A stretch of 64,000 nt of DNA from Vandiemenella viatica. Taxonomy: Eukaryota; Arthropoda; Insecta; Orthoptera; Morabidae. The stretch spans positions 41,792,947-41,856,946 of the forward strand of contig CM061918.1 in the NCBI GenBank assembly GCA_031002005.1, written 5' to 3'. The position numbers and the translations under genes were made by a program. The notes below the pieces were generated by a model. The model was not told where the DNA came from, did no database searches, and saw only the letters and a list, made by a program, of their open reading frames with translations. This document shows positions 1 to 10,292 of this stretch, one piece after another (position 1 is the first letter of the stretch; each line of letters begins with the position of its first letter).

Positions 1-774
1 TGCAGGGAGGTGCAGGATCACGAATATCTGTTCAGACGCAGCATCATGGGTACAGTCTGCTCGAATGAATATCTGATTGAATCAAATGACAAGGCAATTA
101 AAGCTGCTGAATTTTGTGAGAGCAGAATCTGAAGTTATTTTTTCTGGACATGGAAAGTAAGTAAGTACATTATTAATTCCCTTTTTAGTTGTTTCAAGTG
201 TTCCCTGCTGCCTTGATGTCACTTAACTCTGCTGTGCTCTCATCTTACCACATCACTGTTACACTATGAAGGTTGTGAGTTTATTATTTTTTGTTTTACA
301 ATAAACCATTCTTATTAGCTGCTAGAATTGTTTGACTTTCTCTCCAGTGTATTAATGCCTCCTTTCACATATTGAACCTTTCCTTAAGATACGTAGTGCA
401 ACAATTAACTTGCTACTGCAGGAGAGCACTATACAATGTTTCATAACTTTGGTTCTTCAGTATCTCACAGCAGTGTTTGTACGGACACATAGGAGGAGGG
501 GGCAGCTGCTAAGTGGCATTAAACTTGTTTCGTGCTATGTTTGCATATATCTGTAAAAATGTTTGAACAATAACTAAAGAAAAGAAAAAAAACATTTAAT
601 TTGAACACAGAAACTGGGAAAGAGTGGGAGTGAAATACAGGAAAGTTTTGTGGAGGTGTACAGAAAGACTGCCAAGAAGAAAACAGTTCTAAAAGAATGG
701 ACCAAACAGTTTCCTGAGGGGAGGGATCAGTGACTGACACTGAGATGATAGAGTGACCTGCAACGAGGCAAACA
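1..774. other. No recognisable gene
   Basis: AT-rich sequence without a convincing exon. I see no domain, RNA gene or terminal repeat. The last bases, 761-774, serve as the left target duplication of the SINE that follows. Confidence 0.4.
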
Positions 775-942
775 CCGAGTGTGGTGGGTGAACGGTTAAC
801 GTTCTGGCCTCAGATTCTGGAAGATGCGGGTTTGAATCCCCGTCCAGGCATCCAGTTTTGGGTTTTCATGGTTTCCTCAAATCACTCCAGGGGAATGATC
901 GGGATGCTTCCTTCAAAAGGCCATGGCCGAATTCCTTCACGT

Positions 943-1181
943 ATTTTTTTTTAACTGCTTCACGTCTCTCAACAGCGAGGTCTTTAGAGACGGGAAAGGA
1001 TGGGGGCAAGGAATCGGAGGGAATTCGGCCACGGCCTTTTTAAGGGAGCATCCCGGCATTTGCCTGGAGTGATTTGGGAAACCATGGAAAACCCAAATCT
1101 GGATGCCCGGGCGGGGATTCAAACCGCCGTCTTCCCAAATGCGAGGCCAGAACGCTATCCGTTACACCACCACGCTCGGTA
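943..1181 (-). mobile_element. tRNA-derived SINE nested in the SINE at 775-1503
   Basis: Same family as the host SINE, inserted in opposite orientation. Its tail appears as a T-run at 945-952, then the body, then the reversed tRNA head ending near the CACCACGCTCGGT boundary. A perfect 9-bp duplication CCTTCACGT flanks it (934-942 and 1182-1190), which fixes both ends. Confidence 0.88.
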
Positions 1182-1214
1182 CCTTCACGTTCCTTGTCCC
1201 CAGTCCCATCCCGT

Positions 1215-1445
1215 CAGGGCCAGCGTTAGGGAGGGGTTAGCAGGGCAAATGTACCGGGGCCCACGGCCCCGAAGGGGGTCCAGCGTGTATAGCTAAATAG
1301 AAATTAAACAAAAAAAAATCTGAAAAAGGTGTTATTTGATGTTTTTGGATTAAAATTTTCTGACATTATCCAAGGTATAAAAAAAATTGAGGCGGGGGGC
1401 CCGAGAACAATTACCAGGGGCCCGAGAATCCTAGCGCCAGCCCTG
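1215..1445. mobile_element. hAT-type MITE
   Basis: A 231-bp element with no ORF. Its terminal inverted repeats begin CAGGGCCAGCGTTAGG on the left and, read inward from the right, CAGGGCTGGCGCTAGG. The 8-bp duplication CATCCCGT is present at 1207-1214 and 1446-1453. A CAGGG terminus with an 8-bp duplication is the hallmark of the hAT superfamily. It lies inside the older SINE, so it is one of the youngest insertions in this stack. Confidence 0.88.
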
Positions 1446-1515
1446 CATCCCGTCTCTAATGACCTTGGCTGTCGACAAGGCGTAAATTAAAAAAAAAAAA
1501 AAACAACGGCAAACA

Positions 1516-2695
1516 GTGGAAAATATCATCAAAATTGATCAAACAAGCGTACTATTTGCGAGTATTACACAGGTAGTACAGAAATGTTGCATGCTTAGAA
1601 TTGTTTATCAATGAATTCTGCACCATCTGTATGGAAGTTTTTGGCTGTGTAAGCAAATAAATGTGGTAGATCACACTTCATACTCATCTAACCTTGAAAC
1701 ACCAAGTTCGTATTATACCCAAAAAATTAAAGAAGTTTTAAAAGGATGGCATTTTGAAGATAACGAGAACATCCAGGATTTACTGACAGTAGCTCTGAAA
1801 ACCATTCCTAAAAAACATCTCCAAAATTAATTTAAAGGGTGAAGTGCTTCAAAGATGCCCACAGTTGTATTCAGCAATACAATACAAAGCAATTCTTTTA
1901 GGATGGTTTGCAAACTTAACTGTCAGAACAGTATCTCATCAATTGCAAAATATATGCCTTTCTATAAATGTAATGACAATCACATTCAGTTTTGGCCACT
2001 GGTTTCCTAAACTCTCTTACATCCATCTGAGCTGCTTCCTTTGTGTAACCTGAAACCTCACAAAGTTATGATCAGGCTTTATTAACAGAACACATGCCAA
2101 CGTGTGATGGGGTGTCAACACTTAAGTACCAATTATGCATTAGCACCTGGTGCGGAGTGATGCTTCAATAGCCAGTCAAGCGTTAGCGTGGTTAGAGCAG
2201 CGCCTAGAAGTTTATTCTCTCCTTCAATCGGCATTATATGTTAAGTGTCTCTACTGGTATTGGTGTGGAATAAAAGTTATAAAGGCATGTGATTTCAATT
2301 TTATAGCTTTATTAGTAGTTTTTAAAAAAATCCTGTAACATGAGTCAGAGACAACAGTAATAATATCATTGTAACCAACTTATAATAATTTTTATATTAA
2401 AAATTTGTTAGTAATGAAGGATAATACAAAAATAATGCTTTTTGTCACTTATTTCCATTATTTTGTTTCATTTTTATACATCACTCGCAAGTGGCATTTA
2501 GGAAATAATTTTACCTCTAGTGGTTATCACACACTGGGGCGTCGTCAAAAGATTCTATCAGGAAAGGCCTAAGAATTACTTATTAATTAGTATGATGTAC
2601 ACAATAATCTTTTATTACCATTTTCAATCATATTTGTTATAAAAAGTAAGTCAGCTTATGAGGAAAACCTATTTTTACGGCACATTAACTATCAA
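1516..2695. other. Unassigned AT-rich sequence
   Basis: No exon, RNA gene or repeat boundary that I can support. Short open frames here lack any recognisable motif. Confidence 0.4.
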
Positions 2696-2790
2696 CAACT
2701 CCTTTAGTATGACATTTTAGTTTTTCCCGGCGTATTGTTGAAATAAATAACTCTCGGGTTTTCCGCCGGTTAATATATTTATTTGGATCT

Positions 2791-2837
2791 TTTAACGACG
2801 TTTCGGCAACTGCCATCATTGCCTTCATCAGGTTAAA
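2791..2837 (-). ncRNA. Hammerhead ribozyme-like motif, left arm
   Basis: Read on the minus strand: stem I strand TTTAAC, core CTGATGA (complement of 2825-2831), stem II GGCAAT...GTTGCC, core GAAA (complement of 2801-2804), then CGTC and the second stem I strand GTTAAA (complement of 2791-2796). Compared with the right-arm copy, one stem II base differs (C to T), which keeps pairing as G-U. Stem III is reduced to the self-complementary ACGT with no loop, so it could only form between two molecules. One extra A follows CTGATGA. Confidence 0.6.
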
Positions 2838-3058
2838 TCTCTCTTACAAGGACAAGACACGACTGACTCGCGAGCCAGTCCTGGCTCCTATTTATAGCCT
2901 GTTGTCAAGGGAAGCTTCACGCTGCTCTTTGATTGGTCGGCGGTGCACACGACCATAGACGGGGTCAACCGGTTAGGTTGCATCTCTGCATCTCGTGGCT
3001 GCATCCCGTAGCTCAACAACTGGATGGCATTTAGTAGATCCATGGCAGTATCTTGAGT

Positions 3059-3104
3059 GGTCACCCATCCAAGTAAAAACCACGCATAACGTTGCCTTAA
3101 CAGC
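3059..3104 (-). promoter_or_regulatory. 5S rRNA-like internal promoter segment, left arm
   Basis: The complement reads GTTAAGGCAACG, then ACTTGGATGGGTGACC. These resemble the central and C-box parts of the 5S rRNA internal promoter bound by TFIIIA. Not a 5S gene: the 5' half and the terminal helix are missing. Confidence 0.5.
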
Positions 3105-3117
3105 CCCCGTGTAATGC

Positions 3118-3232
3118 CGCCGGTTAAGCAACGATGAGTGTGGAGAGCACTTGGATGGGTGACCGCATATGCCAACTGTTAAGGCAACGTTATGCGTGGT
3201 TTTTACTTGGATGGGTGACCACTCAAGATACT
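3118..3232 (+). promoter_or_regulatory. Two further 5S rRNA-like segments at the centre of the inverted element
   Basis: The first copy (about 3118-3176) reads GGTTAAGCAACG, then CACTTGGATGGGTGACCGC, which closely follows the 3' half of animal 5S rRNA. The second (about 3178-3232) is the right-arm copy, with GTTAAGGCAACG and the same ACTTGGATGGGTGACC. With the left-arm copy this gives three 5S-like boxes within 175 bp. SINE3-type elements are known to use 5S-derived promoters. Function here is inferred. Confidence 0.5.
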
Positions 3233-3441
3233 GCCATGGATCTACTAAATGCCATCCAGTTGCTGAGCTACGGGATGCAGCCACGAGATGCAGAGATGCA
3301 ACCTAACCGGTTGACCCCGTCTATGGCCGTGTGCACCGCCGACCAATCAAAGAGCAGCGTGAAGCTTCCCTTGACAACAGGCTATAAATAGGAGCCAGGA
3401 CTGGCTCGCGAGTCAGTCGTGTCTTGTCCTTGTAAGAGAGA

Positions 3442-3488
3442 TTTAACCTGATGAAGGCAACGATGGCAGTTGCCGAAACGTCGTTAAA
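3442..3488 (+). ncRNA. Hammerhead ribozyme-like motif, right arm
   Basis: Stem I TTTAAC (3442-3447) pairs with GTTAAA (3483-3488). Core CTGATGA occupies 3448-3454. Stem II GGCAAC (3456-3461) pairs with GTTGCC (3469-3474). Core GAAA lies at 3475-3478, then C and GTC, predicting cleavage after 3482. Stem III is only the self-complementary ACGT. Such minimal stem III hammerheads are thought to work as dimers in retroelement repeats. An extra A at 3455 departs from the usual core-stem II junction. No activity is shown. Confidence 0.65.
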
Positions 3489-3551
3489 AGATCCAAATAA
3501 ATATATTAACCGGCAGAAAACCCGAGAGTTATTTATTTCAACTCCTTTAGT

Positions 3552-5073
3552 GACCTGCAGTGAATGTGTTAAGAACATGTTTTGTCCCCTTTGCTATGCA
3601 CTACCACTTGTGAAAAAACCTTATCCCTCACTATGGTATTTGCAAATCTCTGCTCCCTTGTGTTAGTAATTTTATTCCTTTCCCACTTAACTCCTTGTAA
3701 ATTTAAACCCACCAATAATAACTATTCTACGCTCACCTCTGAATTATAAGCATGAATTTAATTTACCCTCAAATACTGGTAGCTCATCTTGGCCATTCAA
3801 TCTTCAACTATCGTAAGTAGCCAAGACCCTTATTTTTTCTTTTGTATCTTCCAGAAACCTATCTCCTTTGAACACTAATGAATTGTAATAGTATTTGGTT
3901 GTTAATTTGAATACCTATCCACAAATTATCCCTCTGTTCGTACAGTAAACTCTATAACCAATGAGAATATCCTCATTGTCTAAGATTCCTTCCTTTAACT
4001 AAAGCACCAACCTCTATAAATATCTCTGATTTGTGCATCTCTATTAAACTACTAAATGCCATTACTTTTTTCATTAAACTTCTAATGTCCAATATCAGTA
4101 ATCTTATAATTGGCTTACTGTCATTATTCTTCACCTTTTTTTATTGTTACACCCCTTTTATTGTTTCATCAGCTTCGACGATTTATGATTTTTTTCCTAT
4201 TGTGCATATCCCTTTGGTCAAATGTTTTTATACCCTCACCAGTGCCACTAACTTTAAAAAAATGCACAGTCATATCCTCATCAACTAAAATACACAGCTT
4301 GGAGAAAAAAAGTATTCTGCTACAGTCAACAAGACTGAAGTTGGATTCACATTAATTATATGATAGTATTTACATTATACCCAGAAATAATTTATAAATC
4401 CTTTGGCCTATTTATCCTACAGACAACAAGTGAAAAATTAGGATCAGAAAATCTTCTTGTCAATGTGATCTTTTCTTCAAATGCAGCAATAAAGCAACAA
4501 AAGATAAAAATATTCCTTGTACCCACATTTTAAGGTATATATATGACTTGTTTACATAAACTAAAAAGCTTCAAATATTCTGAATGATACTAATTACTGT
4601 GGAGTCATATTTGATGAGTTTTCACCAGATTTTCATTTCAAAAATTCACATTTTGAAATTACTATACAATTAAAGCACAGGGTAAAAGTTATTTATCACT
4701 ACACTCATCATACTCAGTGACCCAGGCACTGGGGCCACCATGGAAGGAGTTACTCCTCAAGATAGTGTCCCAGGAAGTTTATCTGAGGTGGTTTCTCCTT
4801 GCCTTCTCCATCCAGTATGAAAGTGGATGACTATGATTTGTTTTCTTCAGTGTAGTGGGTTATTTGAATTGAAATACAAGGAAGCGAGAGGTTGTAGGCC
4901 AGTGTTGACCCATTCAAGGTTACTTCTCTTACAGAAACAAAGGGACCATAAAAAGCGGCACATGCCCTCACTTCATACATACTGCAGAGAAGTTTGGGAT
5001 TTGACATAGGATTTTGGTACACAATCTCTGGACTCAAATGAATTAATCACATGTCAGATGGCATCATGGTGTT
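3552..5073. other. Unassigned; pyrimidine-rich repeat remnants possible
   Basis: The stretch to about 4300 is C/T-rich with many stops in all frames and resembles degraded antisense retroelement sequence, but no motif is clear. 4725-4985 is less AT-rich than its surroundings; its minus strand has short open segments that I cannot assign. Confidence 0.3.
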
Positions 5074-5467
5074 GGGGAGCGTCCATACACCACATAGCCA
5101 TTTTTGGCCTCCTGTCAACCCCCTCCTCCCCCCATGTAGCCTAACATGGCTTTTGCCTCTACCACTCCCCCTCCCCCACGTAGCACATAATTTTTTCCCT
5201 TTTGATCCCAGAAGACAAGTTGTACTGTTTTCTCTTGTCAGACTACCGTAAATTACATACGGAGATAATTAAATGACGGAAATAAATATTCACATGGTGT
5301 GTGTTCTATACCTCAATTTAACAGTGACAAATAATATGAATGGAAAGCTACATGACCCAGCTCAGAATCTCACCCCCCCCCCCCACCCTGCACACAGCCC
5401 AGCATAGCTTTCCAGCCAACCCTCCCCCCCCCCCTGGACTGAGCCACGTAGTTTATGGATGCTCCCC
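5074..5467. mobile_element. MITE with GGGAGCGTCCATA-type inverted ends
   Basis: A 394-bp element starting GGGGAGCGTCCATACAC and ending GTTTATGGATGCTCCCC, so its ends are inverted repeats. It contains C-rich tracts and no ORF with recognisable motifs. A second, clearly homologous copy lies at 41673-42024, which confirms the boundaries. Confidence 0.75.
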
Positions 5468-5887
5468 TGTAACCACCTACATCAATTTACCAGGCCTGCA
5501 GATTATTAGCGTCATTATTTTCCACTGCATGACTTACAAATCTGAATTATTTGTGAAAAGAAGGCATTTAAAATTCTTAAAATAGTGAAAACATAAATAA
5601 ATTAAACGAATTTCGTATATTTTAGGGCGAAAATATGGAAGGATAGGGGAAATAATGTATCACTTACAACAGATGAAGTCAGGAAAGCCAGGCAGACATG
5701 AAAACATAGAAATATGAACACACTTTACAATATTTTGATTTAAAACCTTATTCATGCATGAAGGATTGGGCCATTTGGCAAGGAGGAGTGTGCATGACTC
5801 ATATCATCTAGATTATACTTATAATACTTATATACCAACAGCTTTCTATTTATCTATTTTACTTCTGGCTTTATGCCTTGTAGACAT

Positions 5888-6093
5888 AAAGTTCATTAGA
5901 GGTGGGAAAAGACTGGAGGGAAGGAATGATAAGGAATTCAGCCATGGCCATTTGGAGGAATTATCCAGGTATTCACCTGAAGTGATCTGTTAAAACATGT
6001 AAAACCAAAATTTGGATGCTTGAAAGGGGATTCAAACCAGTGTTCTCCCAAATGCAAAGCCAGAATGTTACTGCTCACCCACCACACTCAGTA
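5888..6093 (-). mobile_element. Diverged tRNA-derived SINE
   Basis: The sequence is an eroded antisense copy of the window's SINE, from a region like TTAGAGGTGGGAAAAG through the body to the reversed tRNA head ending CACCACACTCAGTATA. It is more diverged than the copy at 6260-6504, so probably older. Confidence 0.7.
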
Positions 6094-6259
6094 TACCAAC
6101 AACAACCCGATAATTCCTATATCCAACCTGACAGTTGCTTCCTTCTAAGTGGTACTGTTACCAAACGTGTAACATGCATTCAGCTACAAAACCTATTGCT
6201 TCACCATCAGTAGTAACCCCTTTACTTCTCCTCTCCCTCCCCCAATTGAAGCCCATACC

Positions 6260-6504
6260 TTTTTTTTCTTTTTAGCTGCTTAAGGTCTCTTAACAGTGAG
6301 GTCTTTAGAGACGGGAAAGGATGGGGGGTAAGGAATGGGAAGGAATTCAGCCATGGCCTTTTGAAGGAAGCATCCCGGCATTTGCCTGGAGAGATTTGGG
6401 AAACGATGGAAAACCCAAGTCTGGATTCCCAGCCACGGATTCAAACCGGCGTCCTCCCGAATGCGAAGGCGAGAACGCTAACCATTACACCACCACACTC
6501 GGTA
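6260..6504 (-). mobile_element. tRNA-derived SINE with intact ends
   Basis: A complete antisense copy: T-rich tail at 6260-6275, the GAGGTCTTTAGAGACGGG block, the shared body, and the reversed tRNA head ending CACCACACTCGGT. The 11-bp duplication AAGCCCATACC is found at 6249-6259 and 6505-6515. It is the best-preserved SINE in the window. Confidence 0.9.
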
Positions 6505-6515
6505 AAGCCCATACC

Positions 6516-7166
6516 ATTTCCACCAAGACTCACTTCATATAACAGCTTACCTGCCTCTATTTCCAAGTTATTGCTAGACCACACATTTTTAGGTTCTAAA
6601 AATATTATTTTATGTGCCTAAAATAGGCTCTATTTCAATGCAAAATAGGATCCAAAAATAGGCTACCAAAACTGTGGTTATTTTTATGAAATAACATTAA
6701 TAAAATTCTTTAATTTAAAATATAACATTGAGGAGCATAATTCAGCAAAACATTATTGAATTTAACTGATTTTAGCTGTCTGGGATTATCTAATATCAAT
6801 AAAACTCTCAAAGTAGTTTTGTCACGTATTTCCTATTGCTGGAGAAATAAATTTGGAATACACATCTGTTGGATATTTATTCACTGATACAAAAATTTGT
6901 AGTTTTATATGAAGGGATTTTTACTATGTAATTATATTTTAACTGCATGTATATAATTTTTATTGTATTATTTATAGACAGATAGTTACATTTACAATGC
7001 ATATAGTTGTGTCAACATCCTCAGATTGTAAATTTCACAATTTGTGGATTGTTACACTATTGACCAAACACAATCAAGCATTTGTTTTGAACAACTAAAT
7101 CACACCATCTATATATTTAAAATCCATTTTTTGTAATTCTGTCAGTGTGAAATGTTAAACTAAAGA
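6516..7166. other. Unassigned AT-rich sequence
   Basis: No gene, RNA or repeat boundary is visible. Confidence 0.35.
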
Positions 7167-7399
7167 CTGAGCATGGTGGGTGAACAGTTAAAGTTCTGGT
7201 CTCACATTGGGCTGGACGTGGGTTTGAATCCCCACTGGCCATCCAAATTTGGGTTTTCCATGTTTTACCAAAATCTCTCCAGGCGAATGCTAGGATGGTT
7301 CCTTCAAAAAAGCCATAGCCCAATTCCTTCCCATTCCTTGCCCCAGTCGTTTCCCACCTCTAATGACCTCAACAAGGCATAAGCCATAAGCAAAAAATA
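7167..7399 (+). mobile_element. tRNA-derived SINE
   Basis: A sense-oriented copy. The head contains GTGGGTTTGAATCCCCAC (B-box region), followed by the body (GGGTTTTCCATGTTTTACC) and an A-rich 3' end with AAGCAAAAAATAAAG. Moderately diverged. Confidence 0.8.
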
Positions 7400-7507
7400 A
7401 AGATTTTTTTAAAAAATTGATTATACTTTGACATAACCATACGACCTTTTAATAATATCATGATAAAAGTTTCGAAATAAAGGCTGCATGAATCGGGTGG
7501 TAATCAC

Positions 7508-7638
7508 CTGTCTCGGGGCGTGATCCCTGACGAAGCTGAAGATGAAGCTGAACGTCTGGAACAGCTCCCCAGACCCGCTCAGCCTGATATGAGGAAACTC
7601 CATGAGAATGTAAAGAATGGCGCTGATACTATCACATC
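7508..7638 (-). CDS. Candidate internal exon of an unidentified gene
   Basis: A 131-bp segment of normal coding composition lies between a 3' splice site (CTAATAG before 7638) and a 5' splice site (CAG followed by GTGATT at 7507). The reading frame is open: two bases complete a codon, then 43 codons follow, ending in phase 0. The peptide is hydrophobic, with an ILYILMEFPHIRLSG stretch and an ELFQTFSFIFSFVRDHAPR stretch. It does not resemble a transposon protein. I do not recognise the family. It is not a continuation of the zinc-finger gene, which ends at a stop codon at 11032. Neighbouring exons would lie outside the window or are too short to see. Confidence 0.45.
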
Positions 7639-7639
7639 C

Positions 7640-8157
7640 TATTAGTGCCAATGGTTGTAATGTAAATGCAGATTTCTACCTCCGTGAATCCTGGGGGAAG
7701 TGGCAGGAGCCATAAAACCCTGTGACTTTTATATTTTAAAAGTTTCGAACTAGTTGCTGCAGATAGGCACAATAACAGGGCTACGAGATGTTAGATAAAT
7801 CTCAGGCATGCTTTATTAATTAAATTTTTGTCCAGTGTTCAAAAGCGATATTCTGTTTTGCGACACTGTAGAAATATTCTTGTTCTATTTTTCATTAAAA
7901 ATTTAATAAACCTACATGTATGATAATGGCATTATTACAGTATTATTAGTATAATAGTGAAAACTGTTCAACACATTGTTACTGTTTACTCACCTGTTTG
8001 TTGCACATGTTGTAATATATAATGTTTCTATGTGTTGAGAAACTAGTTAATCTACTGTCTAATTAAAAACAATTTGAAGCTTGGAACCTTAGTTATGAGA
8101 ACACATGGCTCATTGCAGCTTCTGTGCGACTAATGGTAAAAATGGTCAGAGCGACAA
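7640..8157. other. Unassigned AT-rich sequence
   Basis: No recognisable feature. Confidence 0.35.
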
Positions 8158-8806
8158 TTTTTATTATTATTATTATTACTCCGCGATTCACTAAAAGTCT
8201 GTGGCGGAGGGTGCATTGCACCTATCGAAAAGGGTTATGGTTTGGAATGGTTATAAGGGATATGGCAGGAGGCGCCCATGGGCTATTGTGAGGAACCATC
8301 CCCGCATTCGCGTGGAGTGATCCGGGAAAACCATGGAAAACCCAGATCAGGATGGCTGGAGTGCTTTATCGAAAGCTACTCCTGTCGGATTTTAAGTTTA
8401 CTCGCCAGGTAAATCCTTTCTATTCCATTCCCTAATCGCTCGTGGGAAAAATGAGTACAGAAATGAATCGGTTCTGGCCCTGATTTCTCTTATCTTATTT
8501 TCGCGGTCATTTCGAGATATGAATTTTGCTGGTAGCAATATTTGCTGGCTGTCATTCCGAAATACGTCTGTCATGAATTTTTCAATTAGCTTCCGTCGAG
8601 AGCAACGCCTACGGTGTTCCAGGTCTTCCCAACCTAACTCCTTCAACATCGCACTTACGCTTTCCCTCCAACTATATATACCTGTCACGAATCGGGCGGC
8701 TCTTCTGTGGACCTTCTCTAAGGCCTCCATTAACCCCTTTTGATGGGGACCCCACACAGAACAACAATACTCTAAGTGAGGACGTACTAGTGATTTGTAC
8801 AATGAT
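8158..8806 (-). pseudogene. 3' end of a CR1/Jockey-type LINE (reverse transcriptase C-terminus and 3' UTR)
   Basis: The minus strand encodes 134 residues (8802-8398) typical of the end of a non-LTR retrotransposon ORF2: it begins MYKSLVRPHLEYCCSVWGPH, followed by an AARFVTGIYSW block and a carboxy end with FPRAIREWNRKDLP. The stop is followed by a 3' UTR of about 200 bp ending in an (AAT)n tail, seen as the ATT repeat at 8160-8180. A 5'-truncated insertion is typical of LINEs. The UTR shares a block (GGTTTTCCATGGTTTTCCC on the minus strand) with the SINEs of this window. Confidence 0.85.
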
Positions 8807-9390
8807 CCCTTTCACTTTAACTTCAATTGTTGGACATAAATACTTTGTGTTTTTCTGATTTAAAACGCTTTTGTTGAAATTCGAAAGAAAAATACGTAAA
8901 ATAGGCAAAAATGGGTCCTAACGAAAATTTGGGCTCTATAAAATCATAAATAACGACCACAAATGTAAATAAATCATATATATATATGATTTTTTATGTA
9001 CTTCAATAGGGGAGAAAATAGGTTTTTGCCTAAAATCTGAGGTCTAGTTATTACACTGACCTCACCACAAACCAATTATCCATTTTGATGAATGTATACA
9101 ATCAATCAATTTAGTCCTAAAAACTAGAACACTCAGCTGCCAACCCAAAGACCTCACTCAATAAATGTTTATTGCAACAGCTCTCAGAGAACTCCCTACA
9201 GCCACATATCAGATGCTGTTTCAGTAAAGCATTTATTAAGGTCTCTGGGAGCTGGCATGGGTGGCAGTTGCATGGTCTACGTTTCAGGAGTAAACTGATT
9301 GTTTGTAACCATTCCTTCAGATGGAAGGAACAGTCAGGTTGTATGAAGGAGTTATGTGGTTGTTGTCAGTAGATAAGTATAATCTATATA
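8807..9390. other. Unassigned AT-rich sequence
   Basis: Nothing recognised beyond a short TA-rich tract near 8975-8990. Upstream LINE sequence may continue into this segment in decayed form. Confidence 0.3.
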
Positions 9391-10292
9391 ATACTAGCGG
9401 AGTTCCCAGCATTGCCCGGTATAGTTGGCGTAGATTTACCCGTACCCTATATTTATTTCTGCTATGAGAAAGAATTGTACAAAGTTTCATAAAATTCGCG
9501 TAAACTTTTTTTTGGAATTAAAGCAAACATAGATTCACCCACCCCCTACCAAGAAACAGGTGGGTTGAAGTTTATTTGCAGGTACACTATTTTCATTCAT
9601 CCGAAAAAATTCATTAATTTGGTTAAGAAATTACATTACTAAACAACACAAGATTAGGTTAGAAACTCAAATTTGATTCAATTGCGAAGTGAATGGATAT
9701 ACGTTTCGCTCGAAATGCCAGATACTTTAACTCCACAGATTCAGCCTTTTATACAAATCTCAAAAGTGAATCCAGAATAATATTATCGTAAACAGAAGAC
9801 TAATGCTGTTTGTCCAGAGATCATACTTAAAGAAAATCTCTGTTTTTTTCACGGCTATCTATGCAATTTAAAAATTGAATATCCCGAATCAGAAGGAAGT
9901 ATACTTCCAGTTACGACTCTCTATGGCATTTAAAAATTGAATATTTCGAGTTAAAGGAAAGAATACTTAAAGTTTTGTTTAGTGTGTAAAATAGTTATTA
10001 TTGTAAAGTTATCTTATTGCTTTCATTAAATGCTATGGTCAGAGACACTGTAGATGTGCGTTTAGTGCGAAGTATGCAACATCTATTTCTTTCTTCTTTG
10101 GGATTTGTCATCATCCATTCAGAATTATAGTTAATGCTTCAGCATTACTTAACGTTGAAACATAAGACATGCCAAATAACTGAATTGAGATTCTAAGCTT
10201 TAAAACGGTGAAAACCCCATCGAAATCTGCTCTGTAGTTCCAGAGTTTTTATAAGACCAATATATCCGGTTTTCATTTTATAGATATAGATG
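9391..10292. repeat. Possible non-autonomous repeat beginning ACTAGCGGAGTTCCC
   Basis: The stretch opens with an ACTAGCGGAGTTCCCAGC-like leader next to ATAATCTATATAAT and ends near TTTTATAGATATAGAT, so the boundaries look like short inverted TATA-rich ends. Similar leaders occur at 14345 and 45170-45540. It is non-coding. Assignment to a class is uncertain. Confidence 0.3.

Larger units (their letters stand above)
775..1503 (+). mobile_element. tRNA-derived SINE, interrupted by two later insertions
   Basis: The element starts with a tRNA-like head (about 775-850) containing a B-box-like GGGTTTGAATCCCCG. It continues into the body shared by all SINE copies of this window (GGGTTTTCATGGTTTCC) and ends in an A-rich tail at about 1487-1503. 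An imperfect target duplication, caacgaggcaaaca (761-774) and caacggcaaaca (1504-1515), flanks it. A second SINE at 943-1181 and a hAT-type MITE at 1215-1445 interrupt the body; removing both restores a continuous SINE. A SINE of this type has no coding capacity and depends on LINE machinery. Confidence 0.85.
2709..3538. mobile_element. Head-to-head inverted element with 5S-like boxes and hammerhead motifs (Penelope-like terminal repeat candidate)
   Basis: Two arms of about 365 bp (2738-3104 and about 3174-3541) are near-perfect inverted copies around a short centre. A 13-bp duplication CAACTCCTTTAGT flanks the insertion (2696-2708 and 3539-3551). The left end carries about 29 extra bases before the arm begins. 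Each arm, read outward from the centre, holds a 5S rRNA-like stretch with ACTTGGATGGGTGACC, a TATAAATA box (about 3384 on the right; its complement near 2895 on the left), a hammerhead-like motif, and an end motif CCGAGAGTTATTTATT. There is no protein-coding gene. Terminal repeats with hammerhead motifs and inverted arrangements are known from Penelope-like elements, so that is my best guess. A 5S-derived SINE is an alternative. Confidence 0.7.

Noticed and set aside
3118..3232. A functional 5S rRNA gene
   Set aside because: Only the 3' half-like boxes are present; the 5' half and closing helix are missing, and the copies are embedded in inverted repeats.
2888..3391. Mirror-image 85-95 codon frames in the inverted element
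   Set aside because: They arise from the same arm sequence read twice and contain 5S-like and promoter sequence, not protein domains.
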